Source: Caprimulgus europaeus (Eukaryota; Chordata; Aves; Caprimulgiformes; Caprimulgidae). Taken from it: a stretch of DNA of 64,000 nucleotides. The notes beneath the pieces are model-generated. The model made no database searches. It saw nothing but the letters and a program-made list of their open reading frames with translations, and was not told the DNA's origin. The stretch covers positions 17,297,834-17,361,833 of the forward strand of contig OU015523.1 in assembly GCA_907165065.1 (NCBI GenBank). Direction: 5' to 3'. Positions 38,770 to 49,400 of this stretch are shown in pieces. Position numbers and translations under genes: made by a program. How positions within the stretch are numbered: the first letter of the stretch is position 1; the number at the start of each line of letters is the position of its first letter.

Positions 38770-38898
38770 CATTGCAGACTTGGATGAGGCTTTGAGCAAC
38801 CTGATCTAGTGGAAGGTGTCCCTGCTGATGGCAGAGGGGTTGGAATTAGAAGATCTTTAAAGTCCCTTCCAACCCAAACCATTCTATGATTCTATGAC
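38770..38898 (+). mobile_element. CR1 LINE, 3'-end fragment
   Basis: The plus strand reads 'gatgaggctttgagcaacctga', 'tagtggaaggtgtccctgct' (each a CR1 3' UTR hallmark), 'cccttccaaccc' and the tail 'attctatgattctatga'. The tail runs almost directly into a (GAGAA)n array. Confidence 0.93.
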
Positions 38899-38905
38899 TT
38901 GCAGA

Positions 38906-39040
38906 GAGAAGAGAAGAGAAGAGAAGAGAAGAGAAGAGAAGAGAAGAGAAGAGAAGAGAAGAGAAGAGAAGAGAAGAGAAGAGAAGAGAAGAGAAGAGAA
39001 GAGAAGAGAAGAGAAGAGAAGAGAAGAGAAGAGAAGAGAA
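38906..39040 (+). repeat. (GAGAA)27 pentanucleotide microsatellite
   Basis: Exactly 27 perfect GAGAA units (135 bases) are followed to about 39060 by imperfect GAAGAG steps. The array starts seven bases after a CR1 tail. It is pure purine on one strand with mirror symmetry, a form that can adopt triplex DNA. Open frames on both strands are repeat artefacts. Confidence 0.97.
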
Positions 39041-39060
39041 GAAGAGAAGAGGAAGAGAAG

Positions 39061-39479
39061 GTCAAGTTCCTGCTGACCCATGGGAAATTTGCCTGCTTCT
39101 GGCCTGCCTTTCTGATGTTCTAACTGCCAATAAGTATTTCTTCTCATGCACTTTTCAGAAGGTGAGTGTGCTCCTGTTCTAGCATCCTGCCAAACTCTTT
39201 ACAGACTCCTCTACAGCGGGAGGCACAGAGCCGTGTGTACAGCCGTGCTGCTCACATCGCTGCAAGTGGAAGAGCATGACCTGGTAGTGATGAAACCAGG
39301 GCTCTCCCTCAGTGCTTCCCTGCAGATTGAAAGAGGGGCAGGTATGAGCTGCTATAGGGAACTGAAAATAGTCTCTTCTCCAAGTAGACAAGAGATCCTG
39401 GGAAGAAAAGGCCACATTCTTCATCAATATGTAAGAGAGTAGCTTAAGAGAACAAGAAGGAAGAATGGCTACTAACTAG
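39061..39479. other. Intergenic, nothing recognised
   Basis: This is unique sequence between the pentanucleotide array and an old CR1 remnant. Open frames of 80-98 codons on both strands overlap and have no domain. Confidence 0.6.
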
Positions 39480-39735
39480 AAGACAGCATAGGCATTAAAA
39501 CAAGTAGATAAAAATAGGCTATGAAAAAATGTGGGCTGCAAATCAGAAACAAGTTTCCTTCTGTCAGACTGAGCTTCTGGAATAACCTGCCAAGAAAATT
39601 CCCCATGACTCTTAAGAAGGACTGTGATAAATTAACAAAGGGGACTTTATAACTCAGAGCTTGTCGTAGCTGGGGAATATGACGATGACTAGGAGATCCC
39701 TTCTAGCCCTGCATTCCTGTTGGTATGATAGCAGA
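39480..39735 (+). mobile_element. Probable ancient CR1 fragment
   Basis: The order of blocks resembles the end of old CR1/L3-like elements: 'aaatcagaaacaagtttcc', 'tctggaataacctgccaag', 'ctcttaagaaggactg' and 'gatcccttctagccctgcat'. The sequence is diverged and its tail is lost. It is a different, older subfamily than the neighbouring copies. Confidence 0.5.
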
Positions 39736-39841
39736 GGAATCTGTGTAGGGCACAGTAAATGCTGAATCACTGAGTGCTTTATATAGGTGCCTGGCAGGAC
39801 AAAGTCCCTCGCACCCATCCTGTCTGCAAGAACCTCAGGCC

Positions 39842-39844
39842 AAA

Positions 39845-39875
<31 letters not shown>

Positions 39876-39877
39876 AA
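39842..39877 (+). repeat. (AAAT)n microsatellite
   Basis: About nine AAAT units in a row. Nothing coding is associated with it. Confidence 0.95.
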
Positions 39878-40324
39878 ATCCTTACATAAATGACTGTGCT
39901 CTGGCAGCACAAAGCATAGTCTATGGATACCTGAGTTAGAAGAAAACCAGCTGAGCTACAGGCTCCTCTACACAGGGGAAAGGTGGTGGTGTGGGCACAA
40001 AAGCAAGAGACCTCGCTGTAAGCATCGAGGGATACATGCTCTGAGGTGAACGTGCTCCAGCTGCTTCGACACACAAATATAACATGGGAAGGAAACTCAG
40101 TGCTTGGAACCACACGGAGGTATCCCAGGCACTTGTTCAGCCAGGTGTGTGCAGGGATCATTTCCACAGGGCATTATCATGTAATGTAGCGGAAAGTTCC
40201 TGCAATTGACATCAACTGCTACAACACCCACAGTCCTCCCACCACCCTGAGATCCATAACTCTTTTGATGGTGTTTTTTCCTGTCTCCTAGGAGTCCCCC
40301 AAGGATGAGATCACTTTCTGCCAT

Positions 40325-40640
40325 CAGCAGGGACAACTCCCACTAGACCAGGTTGCTCAAAGCCTCATCCAACCTGGCCTTGAACACTTCCAGGGAGGGG
40401 GCAGCCACAGCTTCTCTGGGCAACCTGTGCCAGTGTCTCACCATCCTCACAGGGAAGAATTTCTTCCTCATGTCTCATCTGAATCTCCCCTCTTCCAGTT
40501 TAAAGCCATTACCCCTTGTTCTATCACTCCCTGCCCTTGTCAAAAGTCCCTCCCCAGGCTTCCTGTAGCCTCTTCAGGTACTGGAAGGCTGCTAGAAGTT
40601 CTCCCTGGAGCCTTCTCTTCTCCAGGCTTCTCTTTCTGCA
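40325..40640 (-). mobile_element. CR1 LINE, 3' fragment lacking the tail
   Basis: The plus strand reads the reverse of the CR1 3' region: 'ctagaccaggttgctcaaag', 'ggccttgaacacttccag', 'gtgccagtgtctcaccatcc', 'gaatttcttcctcatgtc' and 'ttctcttctccagg'. The terminal ATTCTATG repeat is missing. It belongs to the 'tagtggaaggtgtccctgct' subfamily seen at 38770, 43795 and 48580. Confidence 0.92.
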
Positions 40641-42037
40641 GACAGTTATTTCTAATAACTGCCACTGGTATCAAAGCTCAGAGAGAGAGATTCCCTACAG
40701 AGTCCAGCTGCTAACGCCAACACAAGGCAGTGGGAAACTTCCATGCCAACAGTCAGCACTCTTCTCCCAGAAAGCCTGGCTTAATCCCTCTCTGCCCTGG
40801 CTAACAAAGCTCTTTTTTTTTTTCCCTTTTATTTTTTTTAAACCAGGCAGCTGAATCACAATCGAGATCAATTTTGTTATTTCCTAAACAGTGGCAAGCT
40901 GACAGGGTAACAGAGGCAGACTGAGCGATGGCAGGCGGTCGTGGCACAGGAGCCTCAAGGCTCCCTGCCTTCCTGGCTCTTGCCAAAGCCCAGCAGAGAC
41001 ATCTCGTACCAGCTGCGACGTGACCCTTCCTAAACAGCCGTCAGCGAGGAAAGGGCAGAGACGTGTGGCTGCACCCCTGAGCTCAAGAGGAGTGGGCAGA
41101 GGCTGCAGAGCTTTAAATACAAAAGCAGCATCACAAATGGGCCCCTGGGCCGGGAAAGGCTCTGCTCTGTGGAGCACCTCCTATGGCACTGTGCACAGCA
41201 GGGCTCAGGGATGCTGCCTGAGGTGGACTCATCATCTCTTTGTATGGTTTGCAGACAGCAAGAGGAGTCACAGAGCTGGAGGCTGCAGAGGTGCACTGGT
41301 AGCAGGGGAAGGATGGCTTGGAAACATGGCTCAGCAAGCTCAACACATTCAAAGAACCTCATCAGCATTAACTGCTGTGGCTGCCCTGTGTGTCGTAGGA
41401 AGAGGCAACCTCTCTGCTGGCCAATACAGTTTGGGTGGGGACAGGGTGCTGGGATAAGGTGTGCAGGATTGATTGCCAAGGGCTGCTCTGTAGCTTCTGG
41501 GCAGCAGCAGTTTCTCATGTGCCTGAAGTACCACATGGACACTGGTAGGGATGGCGAGTCTAGCACCTAGCATTCACCTAGGAGCAGGTGGGAGGACCTC
41601 CTTCCGCTCACTACCTTTCATTCTGATTTCTGTAAGATGACAGTTTCTGCCTTGAAAGGCAAAGAGGCACAGCCTTTCCCAAGGGGAATGGGTCTAGATA
41701 CACTGGAGAGGGGAATTGCTTGTGTGGGATATTGATAATACAGTCCCACTGGTTGAAGAACACCTCTCTTTAGGCTATATCCATCATCAGGAGCAAGAAA
41801 ATAAATCAGGGCACTCCTGGTCCTGCTGCCATAAACCTTCTTCTCAGCTATCCCAGTCTACTTCTCTGCCTTCACAGAATGTGCACCACTGCTCCTACAG
41901 CTACTCAGAAACCTTGGATTCAGGGTAAATCCCTAATTAATATGCTTTGAATGGCTTAATGGGGAGAGACAGGCTGCTCCAAAGACTGAACAAAGTGAAC
42001 ATGAACTGCATTAGCCTTCTGTGCATATGTAGAAAGT
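40641..42037. other. Intergenic, no gene recognised
   Basis: GC-richer unique sequence. The long minus frame 41030-41566 and plus frame 41020-41457 overlap and lack domain features, so I regard both as chance frames. A T-rich run is seen at 40812-40840. Confidence 0.65.
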
Positions 42038-42665
42038 AGAATCATAGAATCATTTTGGTTGGAAAAGACCCTTAAGAACATGGAGCCCAGCCGTAAACCT
42101 AACACTGCCAAGTCCACCACTAAACCATGTCCCTAAGCACCACATTTACACATTTTTTAAATACCTCCAGGGATGGGGACTCCACCACTGCCCTGGGCAG
42201 CCTGTTCCAGTGCTTGACAACCCTTTCAGTAAAGAAATTCTTCCTCAGATCCAATCTAAACCTCCCCTGGCACAACTTGAGGCCATTCCCTCTTGTCCTA
42301 TCATTTGTTACTTGGGAGAAGAGACCCACCCCCACCTCTCTACACCCCCCTTTCAGGCAGTTGTAGAGAGCGAGGTCTCCCCTCAGCCTCCTTTCCTCCA
42401 GCCTAAACAACCCCAGTTCCCTCAGCTGCTCCTCATCACACTTGTGCTCCAGACCCTTCACCAGCTTTGTGGCCCTTCTCTGGACACGGTCCAGCACCTC
42501 CATGTCCTTCTTGTAGTGAGGGGCCCAAAACTGAACACAGGACTCAAGGTGTGGCCTCACCAGTGCTGAGTACAGGGTGACAATCACTGCCCAGTCCTGC
42601 TGGCCACACTATTGCTGGTACAACCCAGGATGCTGTCTGGCTTCTTAGTACATCCATGTGACATG
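42038..42665 (-). mobile_element. CR1 LINE, 3' fragment with open ORF2 C-terminus
   Basis: The minus strand has an uninterrupted 155-codon frame (42120-42587) with CR1 ORF2 C-terminal hallmarks: [46 protein letters not shown] and [15 protein letters not shown]. The tail lies at the left end ('agaatcatagaatca'). The remaining ORF2 toward 42665 is less clear. The open frame suggests it is younger than its neighbours, but most of the element, including the reverse-transcriptase catalytic core, is absent. Confidence 0.95.
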
Positions 42666-43794
42666 CAGTTTTCAGCTGGTAGCTACTGGTCACCAGACAG
42701 AAAAGCAACTGCCCCAAATTCCAGTGATGAGTTTCCAAACAAACCATAGGTTCAAAGTCCTCGGGAGGATCTTTCTAATGGATTTCAAGTTAATTTTTAT
42801 ATCAGCTGCTTCCAGGTGACTTCATGGTTGATCATTTCCTATGACTGCGCTGCAGTATTTCTTAGCCCCAGAGCAAAGTGCTCCTCTGAACACGCTTAAG
42901 GCTGGGAGAAACCAGCCCGAATTTGGCAAAAGCAGCTTTGCCAGTACTTACTCAAATTGAACAGGGTCCCTGGAGCGTCCCAGCCACCTGCTGTCCCACC
43001 CGCGGTCCCAGCGTGGGGATGCCGTGGGATAGGCTGCACGGGGCGCTTGGATGTGGCAGCAGCAGCCCCTGCTGCGAGCGATGCAAAACTGCAGGTGGCT
43101 TCAACCCAGCCCTGGGGTGTGGGTACGATGGGGACGGAGCCCCCCCAGCCCCACCTGCAGGAACCCCCACCCCATCCCCGAGCTCCCCCGGCCTCGCCCC
43201 CGGAGAGGGCAACCAGATATCCCCACTCGGGGCTGCCCGGCACGGGGGTCGCCCCAGCCCGGGGGTCTCCCCGCTTTGGCAGACATGCTCGGCCTTGTTG
43301 AATAAATAATGCCGCTTATAAACGAAGCACCGGCTGCTCCCACTCACCCAGTGCCAGGCTGTCCAGCACTGCTGGCTCTACATGGGCTCCCTGTGGCTTT
43401 GTTGGGGCACAGGGTGGATTCAGGTGAGAAAAAACTGCTTTCTGGAGGTGGCACGTTGTGGCATGCCTTTCTAACCCCCTGTCACCGTGCTCCTACCCAC
43501 CTCCGGCGTGTTCAGCATCCCTCCGCTCCAGCAAGGGCTTCCCCTCTCCTGGGACTGCAGGAGGTTTTCCATGCTCACACCCTGCCTGGGCTTCTCTGTC
43601 TCCCGCCCCCTCTGCAGACTTTTCCCCCTACAGCAGCAGGAGACACTCAGTCAATGATTTCACCCAGGCCAGAGCCGACCAGGCAGCCCCAAGCCATAAG
43701 TGCTCAGGCAGCTCTGAAAGGAATCATTAAAAAAAGAGAAAAAGAAGAAGAAGAAACAAAAGAAACTGGTTTCTGTTAGTTAAAGGTGAAAAAA
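42666..43794. other. Intergenic, GC-rich, no gene recognised
   Basis: GC content rises around 42950-43300, with C runs and CpG dinucleotides, producing several overlapping Pro/Gly-rich frames on both strands. It could be a small CpG-rich patch, but there is no domain, splice pattern or start context to support a gene. Confidence 0.6.
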
Positions 43795-44035
43795 CTGGAA
43801 GAGGGTAGATTTAGATGAGATATGAGGAAGAAATTCTTTCCTTTGAGGGTGGTGAGACACTGGCACAGGTTGCCCAGAGAAGCTGTGGCTGCGCCCTCCC
43901 TGGAAGTGTTCAAGGCCAGGCTGGATGAGGCTCTGAGCAACCTGGTCTAGTGGAAGGCGTCCCTGCTGATGGCAGTGGGGTTGGAACTGGATGAGCTTTA
44001 AGGTCCCTTCTAACCCAAATCATTCTATGATGATT
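43795..44035 (+). mobile_element. CR1 LINE, 3' fragment
   Basis: The plus strand reads 'gatatgaggaagaaattctt', 'cactggcacaggttgccca', 'gatgaggctctgagcaacct', 'tagtggaaggcgtccctgct' and ends 'aatcattctatgatgatttg'. It is truncated at the 5' end near an A/G-rich stretch. Confidence 0.95.
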
Positions 44036-45241
44036 TGATGATGATAAAGAAAATTGGGACCATCCTCTGGAAGTGTTCTCATTTTAGGAATGAAAGGGGA
44101 TATTGGAATATTGTTAGGATACAGCAGTGAGGGGTTTCACCATCATAAAGGGTAACGGAGAGGGCAGTGCTAACACACACCATTCAAAAACATGTTTGGT
44201 ATTCCTTTCACCCTTCCTTTTAACACAGCCTTTCTCCAGAGGGTTTTTTTTTTTTTTGCACTAGGTGTCAAGTCTCAGCATCCTGAACTCCTCCCATGGA
44301 GGCAACGACAGGCTGAAATGCCTTCACAAGTATCCCAACAGAAGTGGGCACATAGGATTTACTGTCCTTGATATTACCAAGATAAAAATGAAACAGACCA
44401 TATTCATTTAAACAAACCTCATTCCAGACTACATCATCCCTACAAAGGCATACAGAAGGGCACAAGGCCCAGAAGAACAAGGCAAAACAAAAAATACAAA
44501 CCCCAAACCTTTTCAGATCCTCTTTCACGATTGCTAGCTTGTCTTGCCCTTCAGCTCTGGCCTGAGTCACACCTACAATCACGCAACTGAACTACATGAA
44601 ACACAGACACCTCCAGGGACGTCACTGCTGGACTCCATTTTCTCATTCAGATTTTACCAAAAAATAAAAAACAAAGGTGTCCCATGCACACCCCACTCTG
44701 AGGTCCTTGCTTTGCTGGGGAACAGCACAACCCAGGCGAGTGGCAGCCTACAACTGCTTTCGGCGTCTGTCTCCCACCTCCAGCTGGGTGTGATGCTGGT
44801 GAGAGGCTCGGCACTGGCAGCCTTGGGGGAAGGAGTCCTTTGTCTGTCTGTCTGTTTTGTGTTTCTGAGACATGGTGCTGCTCCCCACTGGTGTGAATCA
44901 CCCAGCTCTCACAGGGGAAGCCCTCTGAGATGATGAAGTTTGGGCTCTCACAGGCCAACCAGCCCCAGTCTTTCCGCTGCTGGCATCAGGACAGATGTAG
45001 CAGGTACCTGTGGGGCAGCTGCTCGGAGTAGCTGGGACAGAACCACAGCCACCTCCCCAAGTGCTGCCAACCACACTCTGTGGTCACTGCTGGCCAGGCA
45101 GGGGCTGGCACTGCAACCCAGAGTGGGGCAAGGTTTGTTCCCAACCCCCAGATGCCAGAACAAGATGCATCCCTTGGAGGGACACATCACCTGTTTGGGA
45201 GGCAGGAGAGCACTTGTCTTTGGGGCAAATGCTGCTCGCAG
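44036..45241 (-). other. GPR156: GPR156 3' flank and probable 3' UTR
   Basis: This follows the GPR156 stop codon in the minus direction. Some of it must be 3' UTR, but I saw no AATAAA or ATTAAA on the minus strand within this 1.2 kb, so the cleavage site is not placed. Frames at 44268-44582 and 44940-45422 show no domain. Confidence 0.5.
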
Positions 45242-46420
45242 TCACACAAAGGTGGGTTTCAGATCTTCTTTGAAATTCACCACGGGCTGGGACCCATTGT
45301 GGCGCTCTGTCCGGTGGCCCACGAGGCTGCTGGGCTCAGTGTCCGTGTCTGTGCTAGTGCTGCCCAGGGAGCCGCGCGGGCTCTGGAAGCAGACCTCGCA
45401 GCAGGGCCGGTGGCAGCCGTGAAACATCTCCTCAGAGCTGCTGCTGCTGCTGGAGTCAGAGTCCGGGTAATAGTACAGTGAGCGCAGGGAGGGCTCGGCC
45501 GGTCCCCCCAGCCTGCCCTGTCGCCGCCGCCGCTGCTCCCGTGGGAAGCATGGAGACTCTGCTCCAGGCCATCCCTCCGGCTGGAGACAGACCTCCCTGG
45601 GAATGGGGACAGCTGGAGGGGATGGTGCCAGAGGGTGAAGGAGCCCTCCACCAGCCATTTCTCCTTCCTTCCCCAGGGAGACACAGGCAAATTCCCCAAG
45701 GCCCCCACCACCTGCCTCCTTCACTGTGTGGCCACCATGAGGGGACATGTGTCCAGGGAAGCGGGTGGAGTTGGGGGACAGTGGGATCCTCCACCGCCGC
45801 CTCGCCAGGTAGGGGCTGAGGGGTGTGTGGATGTCCAGGTAGCCCTCCTGGGGCCCCCACATTCCTCCCTGCTCACCTGGGGGTCCCTGGCTGCCACGTG
45901 GGCATCCCCCAGGTAAGGCTGGGCTGTAGGTTTTGCCATCCAGGCTCAGCTCTTGCAAGATTTCCCGCAGTTTCTCGCTGCTCACGTAGCTGACTTTGGG
46001 GGATGACTCCCAAGCCATCCCAGCCGAGGTGTCCTCGCTGGGCAGCTGGTCCAGAGGCTGTCCCTGCCCCATAGGCACCCCATCCTCCCAGGTGTCTTTT
46101 GGGCCACATTCGAGGCCACTCCCCATGTCAAAAAGCAACGTTTGAGAGCAAACAGGCTTGTGGCTCACACATTTGCAGAGTTCCTGAGCATCGCTGCAGA
46201 GAGGTGGCGTACCCAGCAAGTGGGGAGGCTGCCACCCATCCCGCTCCGGATCCGAGGAGCAGCAGTTCCCTGGCACATCCCTGCACTGTCCCACACTCCG
46301 GGGGCAGGGAGCTGCTGGTGGGGCGTGGAGGTCGCAGCCGCTCTCCGCAGACATCAGCCTCATCAGCTTCTCCTTGGCGCTGCTCACTTGCTCCTGCAAG
46401 CTTGCGATCACGGCGTTTTT
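45242..46420 (-). CDS. GPR156: GPR156 exon 10: cytoplasmic tail and stop
   Basis: Residues 370-761 form one long terminal exon. It starts [12 protein letters not shown], the second part of the coiled coil, then runs through a poorly conserved Pro/Gly/Ser-rich tail. Near the end come a Ser/acidic tract (689-700), the motif [12 protein letters not shown] (705-716), a Ser/Thr/Asp stretch and the conserved end [12 protein letters not shown] (750-761). The acceptor is ACACAG. The end matches human GPR156 closely, while the middle does not. Confidence 0.96.
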   Translation of the reverse strand, partial: KNAVIASLQEQVSSAKEKLMRLMSAESGCDLHAPPAAPCPRSVGQCRDVPGNCCSSDPERDGWQPPHLLGTPPLCSDAQELCKCVSHKPVCSQTLLFDMGSGLECGPKDTWEDGVPMGQGQPLDQLPSEDTSAGMAWESSPKVSYVSSEKLREILQELSLDGKTYSPALPGGCPRGSQGPPGEQGGMWGPQEGYLDIHTPLSPYLARRRWRIPLSPNSTRFPGHMSPHGGHTVKEAGGGGLGEFACVSLGKEGEMAGGGLLHPLAPSPPAVPIPREVCLQPEGWPGAESPCFPREQRRRRQGRLGGPAEPSLRSLYYYPDSDSSSSSSSEEMFHGCHRPCCEVCFQSPRGSLGSTSTDTDTEPSSLVGHRTERHNGSQPVVNFKEDLKPTFV

Positions 46421-49400
46421 CTGTGTCAAACAAAGATGCACGTCAAGCACACGGTACGAGAGGGTACAAAACCACTGCTGACTTGGAAGAAAGTGCTGCC
46501 AGAAAACAAATCACCCCTTTCTGCACAGCGAGGTGCCTCGAGGCAGCGCAGCGGCAGGCAAGAGCCAAACCAGCAGTGTGTGTGTGTGATTTCTTCCTCC
46601 CCTGGAACCCTCAAAGCCCCTGAGATGTGGGTGCAGGAAGGGGGGCACTGGGACAGGTTAAAAAATTAACCATGTTTGGGCTGTGGAAACCAGGCTCATC
46701 TCCTTTTTTAATTTTTTTTATTTTTTTAAAAAAATGTTGGCAGTTTGGGGTGCAGAGTGATGTGACAAAACAAAGCAGCTCTTCCCCTCCAAAGGGAAGA
46801 GGCTGGAGGGGCAGTGCCAGTGCAAACCAGGGCGTAAGGAAGGGCTCTTCACCCTGCAAAGCCTTCAACCCACCAAAGGGAAGGGGAGAAGCTGGCACAG
46901 CTGAGGGGATCTGGCAGAGCCCCCTACCTCAGTGAGCAGCCGCCTCATGGAGTTTTTCTCCCCAATCAGCTGGTAGAGCTGCTCCTCGCTGTACACCGAG
47001 CGGCAGCTCCTGCTTGGGCTGGTGAAATATTTTGCCATGTGGCTCATGGTTTGGCTTTCTTCTTCAAAAGCTTTCCACTGCTTGAGCTGGGGAGTAGAAG
47101 AGGGCGTTATCCGTGCGGTACACACAGCGCAGCGGGCGCAAAGGAGACAAAGAGACAGAGAGGGAGAGACAAAGGCAGGGTGTGACAGAGGAGCTGAGAT
47201 GGGTGATGAGTGATGGCACAAGGGGCTGCAGTGTCACTTGGAGCCTGCCACCCATCTGAGCCCTACCCTGTACCTGGCTCCAGCTTTTAACACAGAGAGG
47301 GTGGGTGCCTGCCTGTGCTGCAGTCTCTAAGTGCGCTGTAGAAGCCCCCTCCCTCTTCTCCCCCCTCCTTGACTCTGTGACAAAGACAGTGTCACACACA
47401 CCTCCTTATCCCCGAATCACCGGTGACAAGCTGAAAACCAGCAACACTTGATATCCGTTTTCTCATTTAGTGTCTGCATGGAAGCCTTGCACAGACCAGC
47501 TCCAGCTGCTTATTGATCTCGGATGAGCAATAGAAGGGCAAGGCCATTAGGAAAAACAAGTTGATGAATTAAAAGATCCAAGTTAAATAAAATGTTCAAG
47601 GCCCCCAGGCTACAGCAGAAAAATGGTACAGGCAGAGTGCAAGTGCAGCTCATCAGCTCCTCCACCCTCGCTCCAAGAGACCTCGCGCTTGGCAGAGCAT
47701 CACCAGTAGCCTTGGTGCTTGTCAGAGGAGGTTTGGATCCTGCTCCCAAGGGCTGCTCATCTTGAGGGTTGGGACTGCAGAGGGAGGGAACCTCTGGAAA
47801 TCATCTAGTCCAACCATGCTGCTCAAGCAGGGTCAGCTGGAACAAACTGCCCAGGACTGTGTCTCCAGCTGGGTCTTGAATATCTCCAAGGATGGAGACT
47901 CCACACCTCTCTGGGCAACCTGCTCCACTGCCTTACCACTTTAATGGAAAAAAACCCAAACCAAAACAAAAAAAACCCACACAACTTTTTCTGACATTTA
48001 AATAGAATTTCCTGTGTTTCAGTTTATGCCTATTGTCCCCTCTCCTGTCAGTGGCCACCACAGAAGAGCCTGGGTCTCCCCTCCCTACTCCACCCCCATC
48101 GGTATTTATACACATTAGTGAGATCCCCTGAGCCCCCTCTTGCACAGATGTGCTCTTTCTTCAGCTTCACCTCTTCCTCCCTTTCTCACCTCATTTCCTT
48201 AAGCCCAAACATCCCTCCAAACATTAAACAGAGTAAACAACTGTTTCCTCTCCCTGTAACAATGAGAGCATTTTTCCCACTAACATTGTGGCCAGACACA
48301 TCAGGCTGCTCCTAGAGGACACAGGAAGCAGAAGAGCCTCACTTCACCACAAAAGGCTTCCTTCAAACATCTTCACATCCTCCTCCTCACTTGCAGCAAA
48401 ACCTAGCTTCCTTCTCCAGGAGCACAAAGGAGGACAGCCTCCCCTTGGGACCATCAGCAGCCACAAAGCCTCTGAGCCTGGCAAGGCCATCTGGATGGCC
48501 AAAGCCCAGCTCTGTCCCTGCTATAGGCAGAAACCCTTGGTGGGAGGGGGCGTGTGGGGTATGAGGAGAGGACAAGTGCATGCCCCCTCCCCAGAAGTGT
48601 TCAAGGCCAGGTTGGATGAGGCTTTGATCAACCTGGTCTAGTGGAAGGTGTCCCTGCTGATGGCAGGGGGGTTGGAACTAGATGAGCTTTAAGGTCCCTT
48701 CCAACCCAGACCATTCATGATTCTATGAAGGACCGACCCCACCACCCACACGAAGGAGGAGGGCAGCAGCTGCCTCGACTCTACATGTGCCCTCTGTGCA
48801 TCTGCCACCCGTGTCATGCTCTTGTAGGAGGGTTTCTGAGCAGCAGCTCTGCAACATGCCTGCACTCCTTGGGGACTGGGGGACTTGCTTAGGGAAGCAG
48901 AGACACTGCGAGCTTGGAGGATGAGCTATGCAGGTGAGCCCAGCCATCTGGGGAAAGAAGCAGGAAAGTAAGTGCTTTGGCCCACACAGCTCCTGCTGTT
49001 AAGCTCTGAAAATGTGCCCAGTTCCAGCCAGGTGGTGGGACAGAGGTGGCAGTGTACCTGTGGGACAAAGATGAAGCAGTTGATGGTGGTTGTACACACA
49101 AAGATGCCTCCAGAGGTAAAACCAAACACCAAGTTGTGCCAAGCACGGAAGAAACGGTGAACTAAGCAGACAGTGCCGGCAGCCAGGAAAACAAGGTTGA
49201 CCCCAACGATGAGCGTCAAGGACTGGTTGACTGGTGGGGAGCTGACATTGTCGGTCAGACCGGCCAAGTAGGTCCCATACAGCAGGAGGATACTCTGGAA
49301 GCAGAAAAAAGAGGTTTCCAGAGTGTGGAAAATTACAGCCTGACGGTGTCAACTCCCTCCTCGTACCGAGCCCGGTGAGCTCAGATACACTCAGCACAAT

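Larger units (their letters stand above)
47087..49057 (-). other. GPR156: GPR156 intron (1971 bases) with two CR1 fragments
   Basis: The CR1 copies at 47765 and 48580 lie in opposite orientations. The rest is unique, with no further exon seen. Confidence 0.85.

Noticed and set aside
38894-39147. Repetitive protein frames across the pentanucleotide array
   Set aside because: They are translations of (GAGAA)n on each strand, with no independent coding signal.
45478-45916. Plus-strand frames opposite GPR156 exon 10
   Set aside because: They mirror the GC-rich real exon on the minus strand.
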